Below, one piece after another: positions 18,524 through 27,516 of a DNA stretch of 64,000 nt (position 1 is its first letter; the number at the start of each line of letters is the position of its first letter). The position numbers were made by a program, and so were the translations under genes. Origin of the DNA: Acidobacterium sp. (GTDB taxonomy: Bacteria; Acidobacteriota; Vicinamibacteria; Vicinamibacterales; UBA2999); assembly GCA_002737365.1 (NCBI GenBank), contig NSIL01000009.1, positions 1 through 64,000 of the forward strand. The letters are read 5' to 3'. Under the pieces are notes generated by a model that was not told the DNA's origin, did no database searches, and saw only the letters and a program-made list of their open reading frames with translations.

Positions 18524-18530
18524 AGGAGGT
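18501..18530 (+). promoter_or_regulatory. -10 box and strong ribosome binding site of the methyltransferase gene
   Basis: TATACT at 18501-18506 and AGGAGGT at 18524-18530, 8 bases before ATG 18539. This full Shine-Dalgarno sequence fixes the start and contrasts with the many genes here that lack one. The -10 box lies inside the first codons of the divergent propeller gene. Confidence 0.55.
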
Positions 18531-18538
18531 TGCTTCGC

Positions 18539-19093
18539 ATGCGTAATCGTCTTCTCGCCTTGGCCATCACTGTCGTTGTGGCGGGACTACCCGGTGCCAC
18601 TTCGGCGTTTGCACAAGCTGCAGCTCCGGCTCGCCGTCCCGACGTGATCTTCGTGCCGACGCCTGAGGCCGTGGTCGAGGCCATGCTTCAGGTCGCCAAC
18701 GTCACCAAGAACGACACCGTCTACGACCTCGGCTGCGGCGATGGCCGCATTCCCGTGACCGCTGCCAAGAAGTATGGCGCACGCGGCGTCTGCTTCGACA
18801 TCGATCCGCAGCGCATCAGGGAAGCCAACGAGAACGTCGCCAAAAACAGCGTCGGCAACCTGGTCAAAGTCGTTGAAGGGGACTTGTTCGAACAGGATTT
18901 GAGCGGCGCCAGCGTCGTGACGCTCTACCTGTTGCCGTCGCTCAACGTCAAGCTGATGCCGAAGCTGATGAAAGAGCTCAAGCCCGGCACCCGCATTGTT
19001 TCGCACGCCTTCGACATGGGCGACTGGAAGCCCGAGAAGGAATTGGACGTCGACGGCCGCAAGGTCTACTTCTGGACCATTCCGAAGCGGTAG
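18539..19093 (+). CDS. exported SAM-dependent methyltransferase-fold protein
   Basis: 184 residues from ATG 18539. A signal peptide (to about SAFAQA) precedes PDVIFVPTPEAVVEAML and a methyltransferase motif I, VYDLGCGDGRIPVTAA, with motif II GVCFDIDPQRI and VVTLYLLPSLN. This domain is the DOT1/Rossmann-like small methyltransferase seen in many bacteria. An export signal on a SAM-dependent enzyme is odd because SAM is cytoplasmic; the segment may be a membrane anchor. The following gene starts on the last base of the stop (TAGTG). Confidence 0.75.
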   Translation: MRNRLLALAITVVVAGLPGATSAFAQAAAPARRPDVIFVPTPEAVVEAMLQVANVTKNDTVYDLGCGDGRIPVTAAKKYGARGVCFDIDPQRIREANENVAKNSVGNLVKVVEGDLFEQDLSGASVVTLYLLPSLNVKLMPKLMKELKPGTRIVSHAFDMGDWKPEKELDVDGRKVYFWTIPKR

Positions 19094-20808
19094 TGCATCG
19101 CCGACAGTTGTTGTGGATCGCGGCCATCCTGGCCGCCGTCGCAGTGTTGCTGGCCGTCAGCGGCGGCGTTCGCGCCACCGTTGGCGGCTTTCGTATTTCT
19201 GCCCGTTCCCCTGTGGGTGCTTCCGCCGCGGCCCTGGCCACGGTGGTGGCCTGGTGGGCGATGGCGCGTCGTGCGAAGGCGGCTAACGCGGATCTCGCAT
19301 CCATCGCGGCCACCCTCGAAGGACACAGCGCGCCGGTGATCGGGTGCATCGCCCTTATGAGCGGCGTCGTCGCCGCTGTCTTTGCCACCAACTCGGCGGC
19401 CGGCGCCGATGCTTCGGGTTACTTGAGCGAAGCGGCTCAGTGGGCGTCGGGCCACATCTTTCATCGCGAGGCATTGGCCGGAACCCCCGGCGTCACCGAC
19501 CCGTGGCTGACCGCGCCGCTTGGCTGGCGTCCATCACCGTTGGTCGGCCTGCAGTCGTCGACGTATCCGCCGGGATTGCCGTTGTTGATGGCGGTACCGT
19601 ACGCTCTCGGAGGCACCACGGCTGCCGGCTTCATCGTGGTCATGAGCGCTGCGGTAGCAGTGTGGGCCACGGGCGTGTTGGCCGCTCGCATCGCTGGTGG
19701 CGCGGCGGGCGTGATGGCGGCCGTCGCGATCGCCGTGAGCCCGATTCTGCTGTTCCAGTCGATTCAGCCGATGAGCGACGTGCCGGTGACAGCTGCGTGG
19801 ATGCTCACGTGGGTGTTGCTGATCCCGGGATCCGCGCGCTTCTTTCTCGCGGGCACGGCAACTGCGCTCGCCGTGTTGATCCGCCCCAACCTGGCGCCAC
19901 TCGCAGCGGTGCCGCTGCTCCTGATTGGATGGCACGTTCGCCGAATTATCGTGTTCTCGATTCCCGTCGCACTCGCCGGAGCAGTGTTGCTGTGGTTGCA
20001 GTGGCAGTGGTACGGATCGCCATTTCGATCGGGATACGGGACGGCTGGCGAGCTGTTCGCGATCGGCAACATCGGCGCGAATGCCACGCGTTATTTCTGG
20101 TGGCTCTCGACGACGTCGCCAGTGTTGTTGATCGCGCCGCTTGGTCTCACCATGCTGTGGCGGCAGGTGGCGACTCGAGTCCTCGCCGCGTTCGCGACCC
20201 TCGTCGTCGCGGCCTATCTCGTCTACGCGGTCTTCGATGTCTGGTCGTACCTGCGGTTCCTGTTGCCGGCACTGGCGGTCGCCGCGGTGTTCACCGGCGG
20301 TGCCATTGCGATCGCTCTTCGCCGCCTGCCGGTTGCCTGGCGCCTCGTCGGTGCCTTGATTGTCGCGCTCTCGTTACTTGCACACGGCGTCTCGCAGGCG
20401 CGCGCCCTCGACGTGTTCCGCCTGGCGGATCAACAGCGGCGCGTCGAGCAGGTGGCGGATTTCATCTCGATGACCCTGCCGGTGGACGCCGTGATCATTT
20501 CTGGTGAGCAGAGCGGTTCGCTGCGTTACTACACCGGCCGCTCGATTCTGCGGTGGGACACCGCGTCGCCCGAGTCACTCGCGTCTGCCCTGGTTGCGCT
20601 CGGTCCGAGCGGCGTACCCGTGGTCGTGGCCCTCGATGCCTGGGAGCGAGAGCCGTTTCGTGCCAAGTTCACCGGGCTGGCGAGGGTGTCGCTGGAATGG
20701 CCGGCGGCGTTTGAAGCCGGCACCTCGCACCGGACGCACGTCTGGCGCCTGAGCGATCGTGATCGATTTCTCGGTGGCGAACGGCTACCAACGGACAGGC
20801 GACCGTGA
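19093..20808 (+). CDS. GT-C-type integral membrane glycosyltransferase-like protein
   Basis: 571 residues with about 12 hydrophobic segments. After two N-terminal helices, NSAAGADASGYLSEAAQWA gives an acidic residue pair in the first outer loop position used by GT-C enzymes that take lipid-phosphate sugars, and STYPPGLPLLMAVPYALGG is typical of PMT/ArnT-like families. The C-terminal part (from about 470) is a soluble domain. Donor and acceptor unknown. It is tightly packed between the methyltransferase and the STT3-like remnant, so the operon may have had a glycan role. Confidence 0.65.
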   Translation: MHRRQLLWIAAILAAVAVLLAVSGGVRATVGGFRISARSPVGASAAALATVVAWWAMARRAKAANADLASIAATLEGHSAPVIGCIALMSGVVAAVFATNSAAGADASGYLSEAAQWASGHIFHREALAGTPGVTDPWLTAPLGWRPSPLVGLQSSTYPPGLPLLMAVPYALGGTTAAGFIVVMSAAVAVWATGVLAARIAGGAAGVMAAVAIAVSPILLFQSIQPMSDVPVTAAWMLTWVLLIPGSARFFLAGTATALAVLIRPNLAPLAAVPLLLIGWHVRRIIVFSIPVALAGAVLLWLQWQWYGSPFRSGYGTAGELFAIGNIGANATRYFWWLSTTSPVLLIAPLGLTMLWRQVATRVLAAFATLVVAAYLVYAVFDVWSYLRFLLPALAVAAVFTGGAIAIALRRLPVAWRLVGALIVALSLLAHGVSQARALDVFRLADQQRRVEQVADFISMTLPVDAVIISGEQSGSLRYYTGRSILRWDTASPESLASALVALGPSGVPVVVALDAWEREPFRAKFTGLARVSLEWPAAFEAGTSHRTHVWRLSDRDRFLGGERLPTDRRP

Positions 20809-21548
20809 AGAAGATCGACTTGGTGTTCGTGGCGGCAATTCTCGCGACCGCGGCCGCGTTGCGGTTGTCGGCGCCGTGGGACGACGTGCTGGGCTCGAGC
20901 CGCGTGAACTTTCTCGAAACCGACGCCTGGTACCACGTCCGGCTGGTCGAGAATCAGGTTCGCAATTTCCCGCATCGCGTCACGGTTGATCCCTACGCCG
21001 CGCCCAATGGTCAGTACGTCGCGGCTCTCGCTCCGGCGTCTAACCCCACGCCGGGCGGCGCGCCCACCTCGGCGGCGTTCCTGACGTCGACCGATGCCGG
21101 CAACGGCGCGCTGGCCGGCCGGTTTCAGAATCTGGCCGACTGGGCCGGCATCCCGACGTCACGTTTCTACTCGCTGTGTTACTCACGCGAGCGCGCGAGT
21201 GAGCCCTGGTCACCCACCTATATCTACACCGAGGCCTACTACCAGTCGATGGTCTCCCGGTTGATGGTGCTCGGCGGGCAAGGTGTGACGCCGGTCAATA
21301 ACACGTGGCTGCTACGCACGCAGCAACGCAACGATGCGGCCCGGCGTGAGTTCTGCGAGGTCTCGGATGCGCAGTCCTATGCGACCGCCGACGAGGCGAA
21401 GCGCGCGGCCGCCGAGCGTGGTCCCGAGTTCGTCGCGGTCGGCCGCACGCCATGGCAGCCGGCCTTTCCAGTCTCCGGTGTCAGCGGACTCCGCGAGATC
21501 CAGAGCTTCCGGGAGTCCAGAACCGGCGGAGGGATAATGGAGACGTGA
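20805..21548 (+). pseudogene. STT3/AglB-type oligosaccharyltransferase lacking its membrane core
   Basis: 247 residues. Residues 1-70 match the start of STT3-type enzymes: one helix, then FLETDAWYHVRLVENQ with the first catalytic acidic motif, and VDPYAAPNGQYV. The frame then jumps to a C-terminal soluble part: AGIPTSRFYSLCYSRERAS, YYQSMVSRLMVLGG, VTPVNNTWLL and PWQPAFPVSG. Full-length homologues are about 700-900 residues with 13 helices and a WWDYG motif; those are absent. The reading frame is intact and both overlaps with neighbours (ATGA-type) are kept. It cannot be a working transferase as it stands. Confidence 0.7.
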
Positions 21549-22468
21549 GCCGTCTTTCCTCCTTCCAGCGCCTCGCCCTGTGGACGACGGCGACGACCTA
21601 TTTTCTGATTCTCGTCGGCGGCTTGGTCCGGGCCTCCGGCGCCGGCCTGGGATGCCCCGATTGGCCCCGTTGCTTCGGTGGTTGGGTGCCCCCAATGTCG
21701 GTGGCCGAACTGCCGCCGCAGTTCGATCCCGCGCAGTTCAACCAGACGCTGATGTGGACGGAGTATCTCAACCGGCTGCTTGGCGTCGCCGTCGGTTTCC
21801 TGATTCTCGCCACTGCCATCTCGGCCTGGCGTCACCATCGCCGTGATCCGAAAATTCTGTGGACGACCACCGGCGCATTCTTGCTGGTTGGCTTCCAGGG
21901 CTGGCTTGGCGGCCGCGTCGTCGCCCACGAGCTCGAGGCCTGGATCGTCACGGTCCACATGATCGTCGCGCTGGTGATCGTGCAGATGCTGCTGTATGTC
22001 ACGGTGATGGCGATTCCGCGTGACGGGCAGCCCCCGTCCTCAGTCGACCGCGGGGTCAGACCCTGGGTGATCGCGCTGATCGTGATCACCTTGGTCCAGA
22101 TCGCGCTCGGCACGCAGGTGCGCGGTGGCGTCGATGCCGCGCTGGATGCGGGTGTCGCGCGCAGTGCCGCGCTCGCAACCGTAGGCACGCTCGACGTTCT
22201 CCACCGCGATGCCGCGTTCGTCACGCTGATGGGGTCGATCCTGTTGTGCTTCTGGCTGGTGATGGGCGCCGGGAACGGCTTGTTGGTCCGCTGGTCGTGG
22301 GCGGTGTTGGGCCTTGCCGTCGGCCAGGTGGCCCTCGGCGCCGTGATGGCGTATGTTTCCCTGTTACCAGCCGCCCAGGTGCTGCATCTCACGGTTGCTA
22401 GCCTGTTGCTGGGCGCCCAGACGGTGTTGTTGCTCCTGGCAAGCAGTGCCAGAAGGGCGGGACTTTAG
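21545..22468 (+). CDS. ctaA: heme A synthase (CtaA/Cox15)
   Basis: 307 residues from GTG 21545, overlapping the previous stop (GTGA). Eight hydrophobic segments. GLVRASGAGLGCPDWPRCFGG carries the Cys pair and the loop typical of CtaA. His-bearing helices are HMIVALVIVQM, VLHRDAAFVT and VLHLTVASLL. The enzyme oxidises the heme O methyl group to make heme A for cytochrome oxidase; no ctaB or cox genes are in the window. The stop codon lies inside a hairpin (22456-22475). A GGGGTCAGACCC word occurs in the gene at about 22058. Confidence 0.9.
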   Translation: MSRLSSFQRLALWTTATTYFLILVGGLVRASGAGLGCPDWPRCFGGWVPPMSVAELPPQFDPAQFNQTLMWTEYLNRLLGVAVGFLILATAISAWRHHRRDPKILWTTTGAFLLVGFQGWLGGRVVAHELEAWIVTVHMIVALVIVQMLLYVTVMAIPRDGQPPSSVDRGVRPWVIALIVITLVQIALGTQVRGGVDAALDAGVARSAALATVGTLDVLHRDAAFVTLMGSILLCFWLVMGAGNGLLVRWSWAVLGLAVGQVALGAVMAYVSLLPAAQVLHLTVASLLLGAQTVLLLLASSARRAGL

Positions 22469-22475
22469 TCCCGCC
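22456..22475. terminator. perfect hairpin over the ctaA stop codon
   Basis: GGCGGGAC-TTTA-GTCCCGCC is an 8-bp perfect stem with a 4-base loop. No T run follows, so it may act as a processing or insulating hairpin or be a dispersed palindromic repeat. Just upstream (22444-22455) lies a reverse-strand relative of the CTGGCAC repeat. Confidence 0.5.
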
Positions 22476-22508
22476 TATCCGGTAGAATCCGCGGGACTGA
22501 GGAGAATC

Positions 22509-23420
22509 ATGAAACGCATCGCCTTGTTGGTTATGACACTGGTGGCCACCGTCGCCGCGGCGCAGGGGACCTACGACGAAGCCGCGCTCAAGGCGTTTCA
22601 CGCCGAGCGCGAAAAAGCCCTGCTGGCCGACAACGGCTGGTTCACGGTCTCGGGCCTGCACTTCCTGAACCCAGGGGAGAACAAGTTCGGCTCCGACCCC
22701 CTCAACGACATCGTCCTCGAGTACGCCGACGTGCCGAAGCAGGCTGGCGTGATTTCAATGGACGGACGCACCGTCACCATCAAGGCCCCGGACGGGCAGA
22801 TGCTGACCTACAACGGCAAGCCAGTGAAGGAGGCGCCGCTGCGCCTCTCCGAGAGCGGCCGGCCGGCCGACTTGATCACCTACCAGTCGACGTCGTTCTT
22901 CCTGCACTTCAGCGGACCGCGCCTCGCCATCCGCGTGCGCGATCAGAAAGCGCCGCTGCGCACCGGCTTCTCCAGCCTGAAGTGGTATCCCACCAACCAG
23001 GCGATGAAGGTGGTCGGCACGTTCACGCCGCTCGCGACGCCGAAGTTGATTCAATCGCCGACGATTCTTGGTGATCTCGAGCCGTTCATGGTTCCCGGCA
23101 ATGTGGCGGTGACCATCGGTGGCAAGACCGCGAACATGGAAGCGTGGAAGTCCGGCGATCGCCTGTGGTTCGTGTTCCGCGATCTCACCAGTGCTGACGC
23201 GACGTATCCTTCGGCGCGGTTCCTCTACGCCGACGGCCCGACGGCCGATGGCAAGGTCACGCTCGACTTCAACCGCGCGCAGAATCCGCCCTGCGCCTAC
23301 AACCCATGGACCACGTGTCCGCTGCCGCCGGCGGCGAACAAGTTGCCCGTACGCATCGAGGCCGGCGAGAAGCGCTATCACTCTGCAGCGACGTCCGACG
23401 CCGCCGTCCTGAGGAAGTGA
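22509..23420 (+). CDS. DUF1684 family secreted protein
   Basis: 303 residues from ATG 22509, with a good ribosome binding site (GAGGAG) and a signal peptide ending at AAAQG. The body matches the DUF1684 pattern: FHAEREKALLADNGWFTVSGL, an acidic FGSDPLNDIVL strand, the SFFLHFSGPRLAIRVRD segment, LKWYPTN and the strongly conserved end LDFNRAQNPPCAYNPW with TCPLPP. Function of the family is unknown. A 20-codon hydrophobic frame (GTG 23417) follows but nothing supports it as a gene. Confidence 0.85.
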   Translation: MKRIALLVMTLVATVAAAQGTYDEAALKAFHAEREKALLADNGWFTVSGLHFLNPGENKFGSDPLNDIVLEYADVPKQAGVISMDGRTVTIKAPDGQMLTYNGKPVKEAPLRLSESGRPADLITYQSTSFFLHFSGPRLAIRVRDQKAPLRTGFSSLKWYPTNQAMKVVGTFTPLATPKLIQSPTILGDLEPFMVPGNVAVTIGGKTANMEAWKSGDRLWFVFRDLTSADATYPSARFLYADGPTADGKVTLDFNRAQNPPCAYNPWTTCPLPPAANKLPVRIEAGEKRYHSAATSDAAVLRK

Positions 23421-23560
23421 TTGAGTATTTAACCTTCACCTTCATCCTCGTCGTCACCGCCCTCGGCGCCATGCGCTGATGGTTCATTGCCCCGCGGACG
23501 CGACGGGTCTCGCCTTGATCGCGCTGAGCGCCCGGGTGATCCTGTGAGCGGCGCCGCTTC

Positions 23561-25099
23561 ATGACTTCCATCGACACTGCTCCCGATCTCATCGCGCGGT
23601 TTCTCCACGATGCCGCCCGCTATCCTGGCGGTCATGCCGCCGGTGTGGTGCGGCCGACGTCGGTTGAGGAGATGTCGGAGACTCTGCGCGTGGCCCCCCA
23701 TCAAGGGGGGCCCTACAGGGTACTGGCGGTGGGCGCGCAATCGTCGCTCACCGGGGGCGCCACGCCATTCGGCGATTTGGTCCTCAGTACGGAACGGCTG
23801 ACGTCGTTGCGCGTTGAAGGCGATTGCGTGCACGCCGGCGCCGGTGTGACCCTGCAGGCGATTCAGGATGCCCTTGCCGCCATCGGTCGTTGGCTACCGC
23901 CCGTGCCCACATATCTTGGTGCCACCGCCGGAGGTGCGGTGGCCACCTGTGCAGCCGGTGCGGCCACGTTCAAGTACGGCACTTTTCGCTCGTGGGTTCA
24001 CGGCCTGACCGTCGTCCTTGCCAGCGGCGAGGTGCTCACGATTGAGCGTGGCCAGCGCCGCGCGTCTGAGTTGATTGCCGTCCCGGCGCTGCGCATGCCC
24101 GACGTGCCGAAGAGCTCGGCCGGCTACTTTCTCGCTGAAGGCATGGACCTGGTCGACCTGTTCATCGGCTCGGAGGGCACGCTCGGCGTGATTGCCGAAG
24201 TCGTGTTTCGAACCGCGGTGCAACCGGCGGCTCGCTGCCATGCCCTGGTTCCCGTCGCGGATGAATCTACCGGCATTCAACTGGTCGCAGACTTGCGCGC
24301 GGCGGCGCAGCGAACCTGGCACGCGCACGATCCGCTCGGCATCGACATCGCAGCCATCGAACACCTCGACGCGCGATCGATTGCCGTGGTCCGTGAAGAC
24401 GGCGTCGACCGCAAGCTGGAGATCACGCTGCCAACCGGCGCCGGCATTGTCTTGTTGATTGAGATCGAGCTGTCGGCCGAAACGGCCGCGCTTGATCTGT
24501 GGCGACAGCTCGAGAGCGCGCGAGACGCAGATGCCCCCGACTCGCCGTTGAAGCGCTTTTGCGCCCTGCTCGACCGGCATGGTGCCCTGGACGATGCGGA
24601 GATTGCGCTGCCCGATGACAAGACCCGAGCGGCAGCGTTTGCCGAGCTGCGAGAAGCGGTGCCGGCCGGCGTCAATCGTCGCGTGGCCACCGCGCAGCAG
24701 CAGATCGATCCGGGCATCTACAAGACCGCCGCCGACATGGTTGTGCCGTTCGAGCGCTTCGACGAGATGATGCGCGTCTGCCGCCGCCTGTTCGCCGAAC
24801 GCGGTCTGGACCTGGTGGTGTGGGGCCACATCTCCGACGGCAACGTGCATCCGAACGTGATCCCGAGAAGCGCCGATGACGTCACGACAGGGCAAGAGGC
24901 GATCCTGTTGCTTGGCGAGGCGGTGATCGCCATGGGCGGCAGCCCGCTGGCCGAACATGGCGTCGGCCGCAACCCGATCAAGCAGGAACTGTTGAGGCGG
25001 CTCTACGGCTCCGCCGGCATCGACGCGATGCGCGCGATTAAGCGCAGCCTTGATCCGAACGGCGTGCTCGCATCCGGAGTGGTGTTCCCGTCAGCATGA
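23561..25099 (+). CDS. FAD-binding oxidoreductase (GlcD/lactate-dehydrogenase type)
   Basis: 512 residues. The N-terminal PCMH-type FAD domain has VGAQSSLTGGATPFGDLVL, VHAGAGVTLQAIQDAL, PTYLGATAGGAVATCAAG and SEGTLGVIAEVVF. The C-terminal cap ends VVWGHISDGNVHPNV and SPLAEHGVGRNPIKQE, as in glycolate and D-lactate dehydrogenases. It oxidises a 2-hydroxy acid with an unknown acceptor; no Fe-S subunit (GlcF) is adjacent. Its 3' end overlaps the convergent yhbY by 9 bases. Confidence 0.85.
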   Translation: MTSIDTAPDLIARFLHDAARYPGGHAAGVVRPTSVEEMSETLRVAPHQGGPYRVLAVGAQSSLTGGATPFGDLVLSTERLTSLRVEGDCVHAGAGVTLQAIQDALAAIGRWLPPVPTYLGATAGGAVATCAAGAATFKYGTFRSWVHGLTVVLASGEVLTIERGQRRASELIAVPALRMPDVPKSSAGYFLAEGMDLVDLFIGSEGTLGVIAEVVFRTAVQPAARCHALVPVADESTGIQLVADLRAAAQRTWHAHDPLGIDIAAIEHLDARSIAVVREDGVDRKLEITLPTGAGIVLLIEIELSAETAALDLWRQLESARDADAPDSPLKRFCALLDRHGALDDAEIALPDDKTRAAAFAELREAVPAGVNRRVATAQQQIDPGIYKTAADMVVPFERFDEMMRVCRRLFAERGLDLVVWGHISDGNVHPNVIPRSADDVTTGQEAILLLGEAVIAMGGSPLAEHGVGRNPIKQELLRRLYGSAGIDAMRAIKRSLDPNGVLASGVVFPSA

Positions 25100-25417
25100 T
25101 GGTGTGGTCTTCCTGGTGACCTTCTTGTCTCCTGTCGCTTCTTCCGGCTTCGGCCGCCACAGCACAATCACCTTGCCGACCCGTTGAACCGGCGCGGCAT
25201 CGGTGCCTTCGCAAAGCCGGTGGCCGATGGCTTCGCGCGCGTCGCGGTCGTCGCCGAGAACCTTCACCTTGATCAGCTCATGCGCCGTCAGCGCGCGATC
25301 CACTTCCGTGATCACCGAAGGCGTGACGCCGTGATGTCCGACGAAGACTGTCGGTTCGAGCTTGTGGGCGCGCGCCTTCAGGTGGGCGCGCTCGCGGGTC
25401 GTCAGGGACACAGGCAT
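25091..25417 (-). CDS. yhbY: YhbY-type CRM-domain RNA-binding protein
   Basis: 108 residues. LTTRERAHLKARAHKLEPTVFVG and ALTAHELIKVKVLGDDR are the CRM fold, with GKVIVLWRP closing the domain. The Gly-rich loop is GHHGVT. YhbY binds pre-50S ribosomal particles and helps large-subunit maturation. The last ~15 residues are a basic tail. Convergent overlap with the FAD oxidase gene. Confidence 0.92.
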   Translation of the reverse strand: MPVSLTTRERAHLKARAHKLEPTVFVGHHGVTPSVITEVDRALTAHELIKVKVLGDDRDAREAIGHRLCEGTDAAPVQRVGKVIVLWRPKPEEATGDKKVTRKTTPSC

Positions 25418-25448
25418 CAGTCGATTGTACCGCCTGACGCCGCCGCGC

Positions 25449-25706
25449 TTACGCGGTGCGGCGCATCCGGTTCACGGCCTTCACCATCAGGAAGACGAGC
25501 CAGGCCGGGATCAGGAACTGTACGATCAGGTCGTTGACCAGCGAGTCGACGATCTTCTGGAACGCCGCGCCGATGCTCACGCCGACGGCGAGAGCCATGA
25601 CGTTGCCGGTGGTGATAAATTCACCTTCTCCTGATCTCTTAGTCTCCTGTGATTGCCCCGTCAGCTTCAAATGGCCAACGTGATGGCGTCCGTGCCAGGC
25701 AGACAA
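25449..25706 (-). pseudogene. MscL-like mechanosensitive channel with the periplasmic loop deleted
   Basis: The recognisable part runs [20 protein letters not shown], then [12 protein letters not shown], which is helix 1 of MscL; it continues directly as [22 protein letters not shown], which is helix 2 and its basic end. The ~45-50 residue stretch joining the helices in normal MscL (about 130-150 residues) is missing, as is the C-terminal coiled coil. The N-terminal 25 residues are encoded by a CT-rich intergenic motif and look unnatural. Short MscL-like proteins might exist, so function is not excluded. Confidence 0.65.
25625..25649. repeat. CT-rich intergenic motif, copy 2
   Basis: CTTCTCCTGATCTCTTAGTC and CTCCTG in a row, at the 5' edge of the MscL remnant. 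Compare 13890-13911 and the reverse strand of 38687-38710. Confidence 0.4.
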
Positions 25707-25777
25707 CTGCAGGACCCAAACAAGGGTGACCAGTCCATGTTCGGGGTAGACCGCGGTGCGCGTGCAGTCGTCGTCAC

Positions 25778-26851
25778 TCAGCGCTTGAACACGTCGGCGA
25801 GAAATCGCTCAACATGGAACAGCGACAGCTGCCCACTCAACCCGGCGGGCAGCGCGTCGAACGCGTGGTCACCCCACGGGATCTCGACGAACTCAGAGTT
25901 CGCGCCGGCGGCCGTCAAGGCCGCGTGCAGGTTCCGTCCGTAGTGCGGCTGCACGATGTGATCGCGCGAGCCGTAGATCAGCAGCGTCCGCGGTGCCGTG
26001 GCCGACACGAAAGTAATGGGCGAGGCCTGCTGATAGCGCTCGGGCATCTGGTCCGGGGTGCCGCCGATGTACGCCTCGAGCACCGCGCGCGAGCCGATCG
26101 GATCGGGTCGTGGCGGATAGTGCCAGCCATGCGTGAGATTCACGGGTCCATAGAAGCTGATGATCGCCGTCACGCCGGGATCCTGCAGACCCGCCACGAC
26201 GGCGAGCTGGCCACCGGCTGAACGGCCGAACAACGCCAGCTGGGCCGCATCCGCGCTGTACTCGGACGCGTGCACCCGCACCCACGCCAGTGCCGCCTGC
26301 ACATCGTCCAGTTGTGCGGGCCATTTCCAGGCCGGTGCCTTGCGATAGTCGATGGCGAACACCACGTAGCCGCTGGCGGCCAGGCGGGCCGCGAAGGGCG
26401 CGTCGTTGCCAGGCACGCCCCGTTGCCATGCGCCGCCGTAAATCTGCACGATGGCAGGGTAGGGGCCGCCGCGCATGGGCTGATAGATATCGACGGTGAG
26501 CGGCACGCCGCCGGGCGCGCCGAACGGGACGTCGCGTGTCAGCCGCGATTGGCCAAGGTCGAGGCCGGCGACCAAGGTCGTGAAGGAGAACGGTGCGCTC
26601 CTCGGGTACTGCGCAATCGGAATCGCGAACAGCACGACCGCTGCAGCCGACAACGCCAGTGACACCGGCCGGGGCCGTCCGCCGCCTCGCCATGCGAGGA
26701 CCGCCACCAACAGCGCCGGCACCATCAGCAAAGGGCTGATCTCGGGGCCGCCAACGGCCAGCGGCAGCAGCATCATCGTCGGCGCCGGAACGATGAGCCA
26801 GATGGCGACGAAGAGGACGACGACGGCGAGGGCGAGGACGAACCAGGGCAC
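25778..26851 (-). CDS. membrane-anchored alpha/beta hydrolase (esterase/acetyl-hydrolase type)
   Basis: 357 residues from GTG 26851. Three N-terminal hydrophobic segments (about 1-95) anchor a catalytic domain. IYGGAWQRG takes the place of the usual HGGxW oxyanion loop, with Tyr for His. The nucleophile elbow is [11 protein letters not shown], the acid is in YGSRDHIVQ and the His in [10 protein letters not shown]. This fits the BD-FAE/carboxylesterase group acting on small esters. The in-frame upstream part overlaps the divergent Nudix gene and is not used. Confidence 0.8.
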   Translation of the reverse strand: MPWFVLALAVVVLFVAIWLIVPAPTMMLLPLAVGGPEISPLLMVPALLVAVLAWRGGGRPRPVSLALSAAAVVLFAIPIAQYPRSAPFSFTTLVAGLDLGQSRLTRDVPFGAPGGVPLTVDIYQPMRGGPYPAIVQIYGGAWQRGVPGNDAPFAARLAASGYVVFAIDYRKAPAWKWPAQLDDVQAALAWVRVHASEYSADAAQLALFGRSAGGQLAVVAGLQDPGVTAIISFYGPVNLTHGWHYPPRPDPIGSRAVLEAYIGGTPDQMPERYQQASPITFVSATAPRTLLIYGSRDHIVQPHYGRNLHAALTAAGANSEFVEIPWGDHAFDALPAGLSGQLSLFHVERFLADVFKR

Positions 26852-26883
26852 GCTCCAAGAGTATCCTGCGTTACGCTGAGGGG

Positions 26884-27516
26884 GTGCCCACCGACTTGGT
26901 AAAGCGTCTGCTGGACGCCTTGTCGCGGCCGTTGCCCGGCCTCGAAGCGCAGCTACGCATGGCCCCACGCCCTCGCGTCGGATGGGATCCGCTGACGATC
27001 CCGGAAGGCACGCGCGACGGCGCCGCACTGCTGCTGATCTATCCCCACGATGAAGCCTTCTACCTGCCGCTGACCGTCCGCGGTTCGGGGATGCGGAACC
27101 ACACCGGCCAGGTGTCTTTGCCCGGCGGCGGCGTCGATAACGGCGAAACAATCGAGGCTGCGGCCGTGCGCGAGGCCGAGGAGGAGATCGGCGTCGATCG
27201 CCGCCAGGTGCAGGTGTTGGGACGCCTGACGCCGCTCCACATTCCGGTAAGCAACTTCCTGCTGCATCCCGTGGTGGGCGTGGTGCCAGCCCGCCCGGCG
27301 TTCAATCGCGCCGAGTGGGAAGTGGCCAGGATCATCGAGCCGACGCTGGAGCAACTGCGTGATCCGGCCACCGTCAAGCGAGAGTTTCGCACGCGCACCA
27401 CGGCCGGCCAGGCCATCCAGGTCGACGTGCCGTTCTTCGACATCCAGGACGAGAAGGTGTGGGGGGCGACGGCCATGGTGCTGGCGGAGTTCTGCGCTAT
27501 TCTCGCAAGCCTATGA
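26884..27516 (+). CDS. Nudix hydrolase, CoA pyrophosphatase type
   Basis: 210 residues from GTG 26884. The Nudix box GGGVDNGETIEAAAVREA plus EEEIG is complete. GSGMRNHTGQVSLPGG directly before it is the extra motif of the CoA/acyl-CoA pyrophosphatase subgroup (NudL-like). The enzyme would cut CoA to 4'-phosphopantetheine and 3',5'-ADP. A TATCCT -10-like box is at about 26863. Its stop overlaps the next start (ATGA at 27513). Confidence 0.88.
   Translation: MPTDLVKRLLDALSRPLPGLEAQLRMAPRPRVGWDPLTIPEGTRDGAALLLIYPHDEAFYLPLTVRGSGMRNHTGQVSLPGGGVDNGETIEAAAVREAEEEIGVDRRQVQVLGRLTPLHIPVSNFLLHPVVGVVPARPAFNRAEWEVARIIEPTLEQLRDPATVKREFRTRTTAGQAIQVDVPFFDIQDEKVWGATAMVLAEFCAILASL

Noticed and set aside
23417-23560. 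Small hydrophobic frame starting at GTG 23417 (20 codons) and a second at 23478
   Set aside because: Too short, no ribosome binding site and no second sign of coding; could be another relic but nothing supports it.
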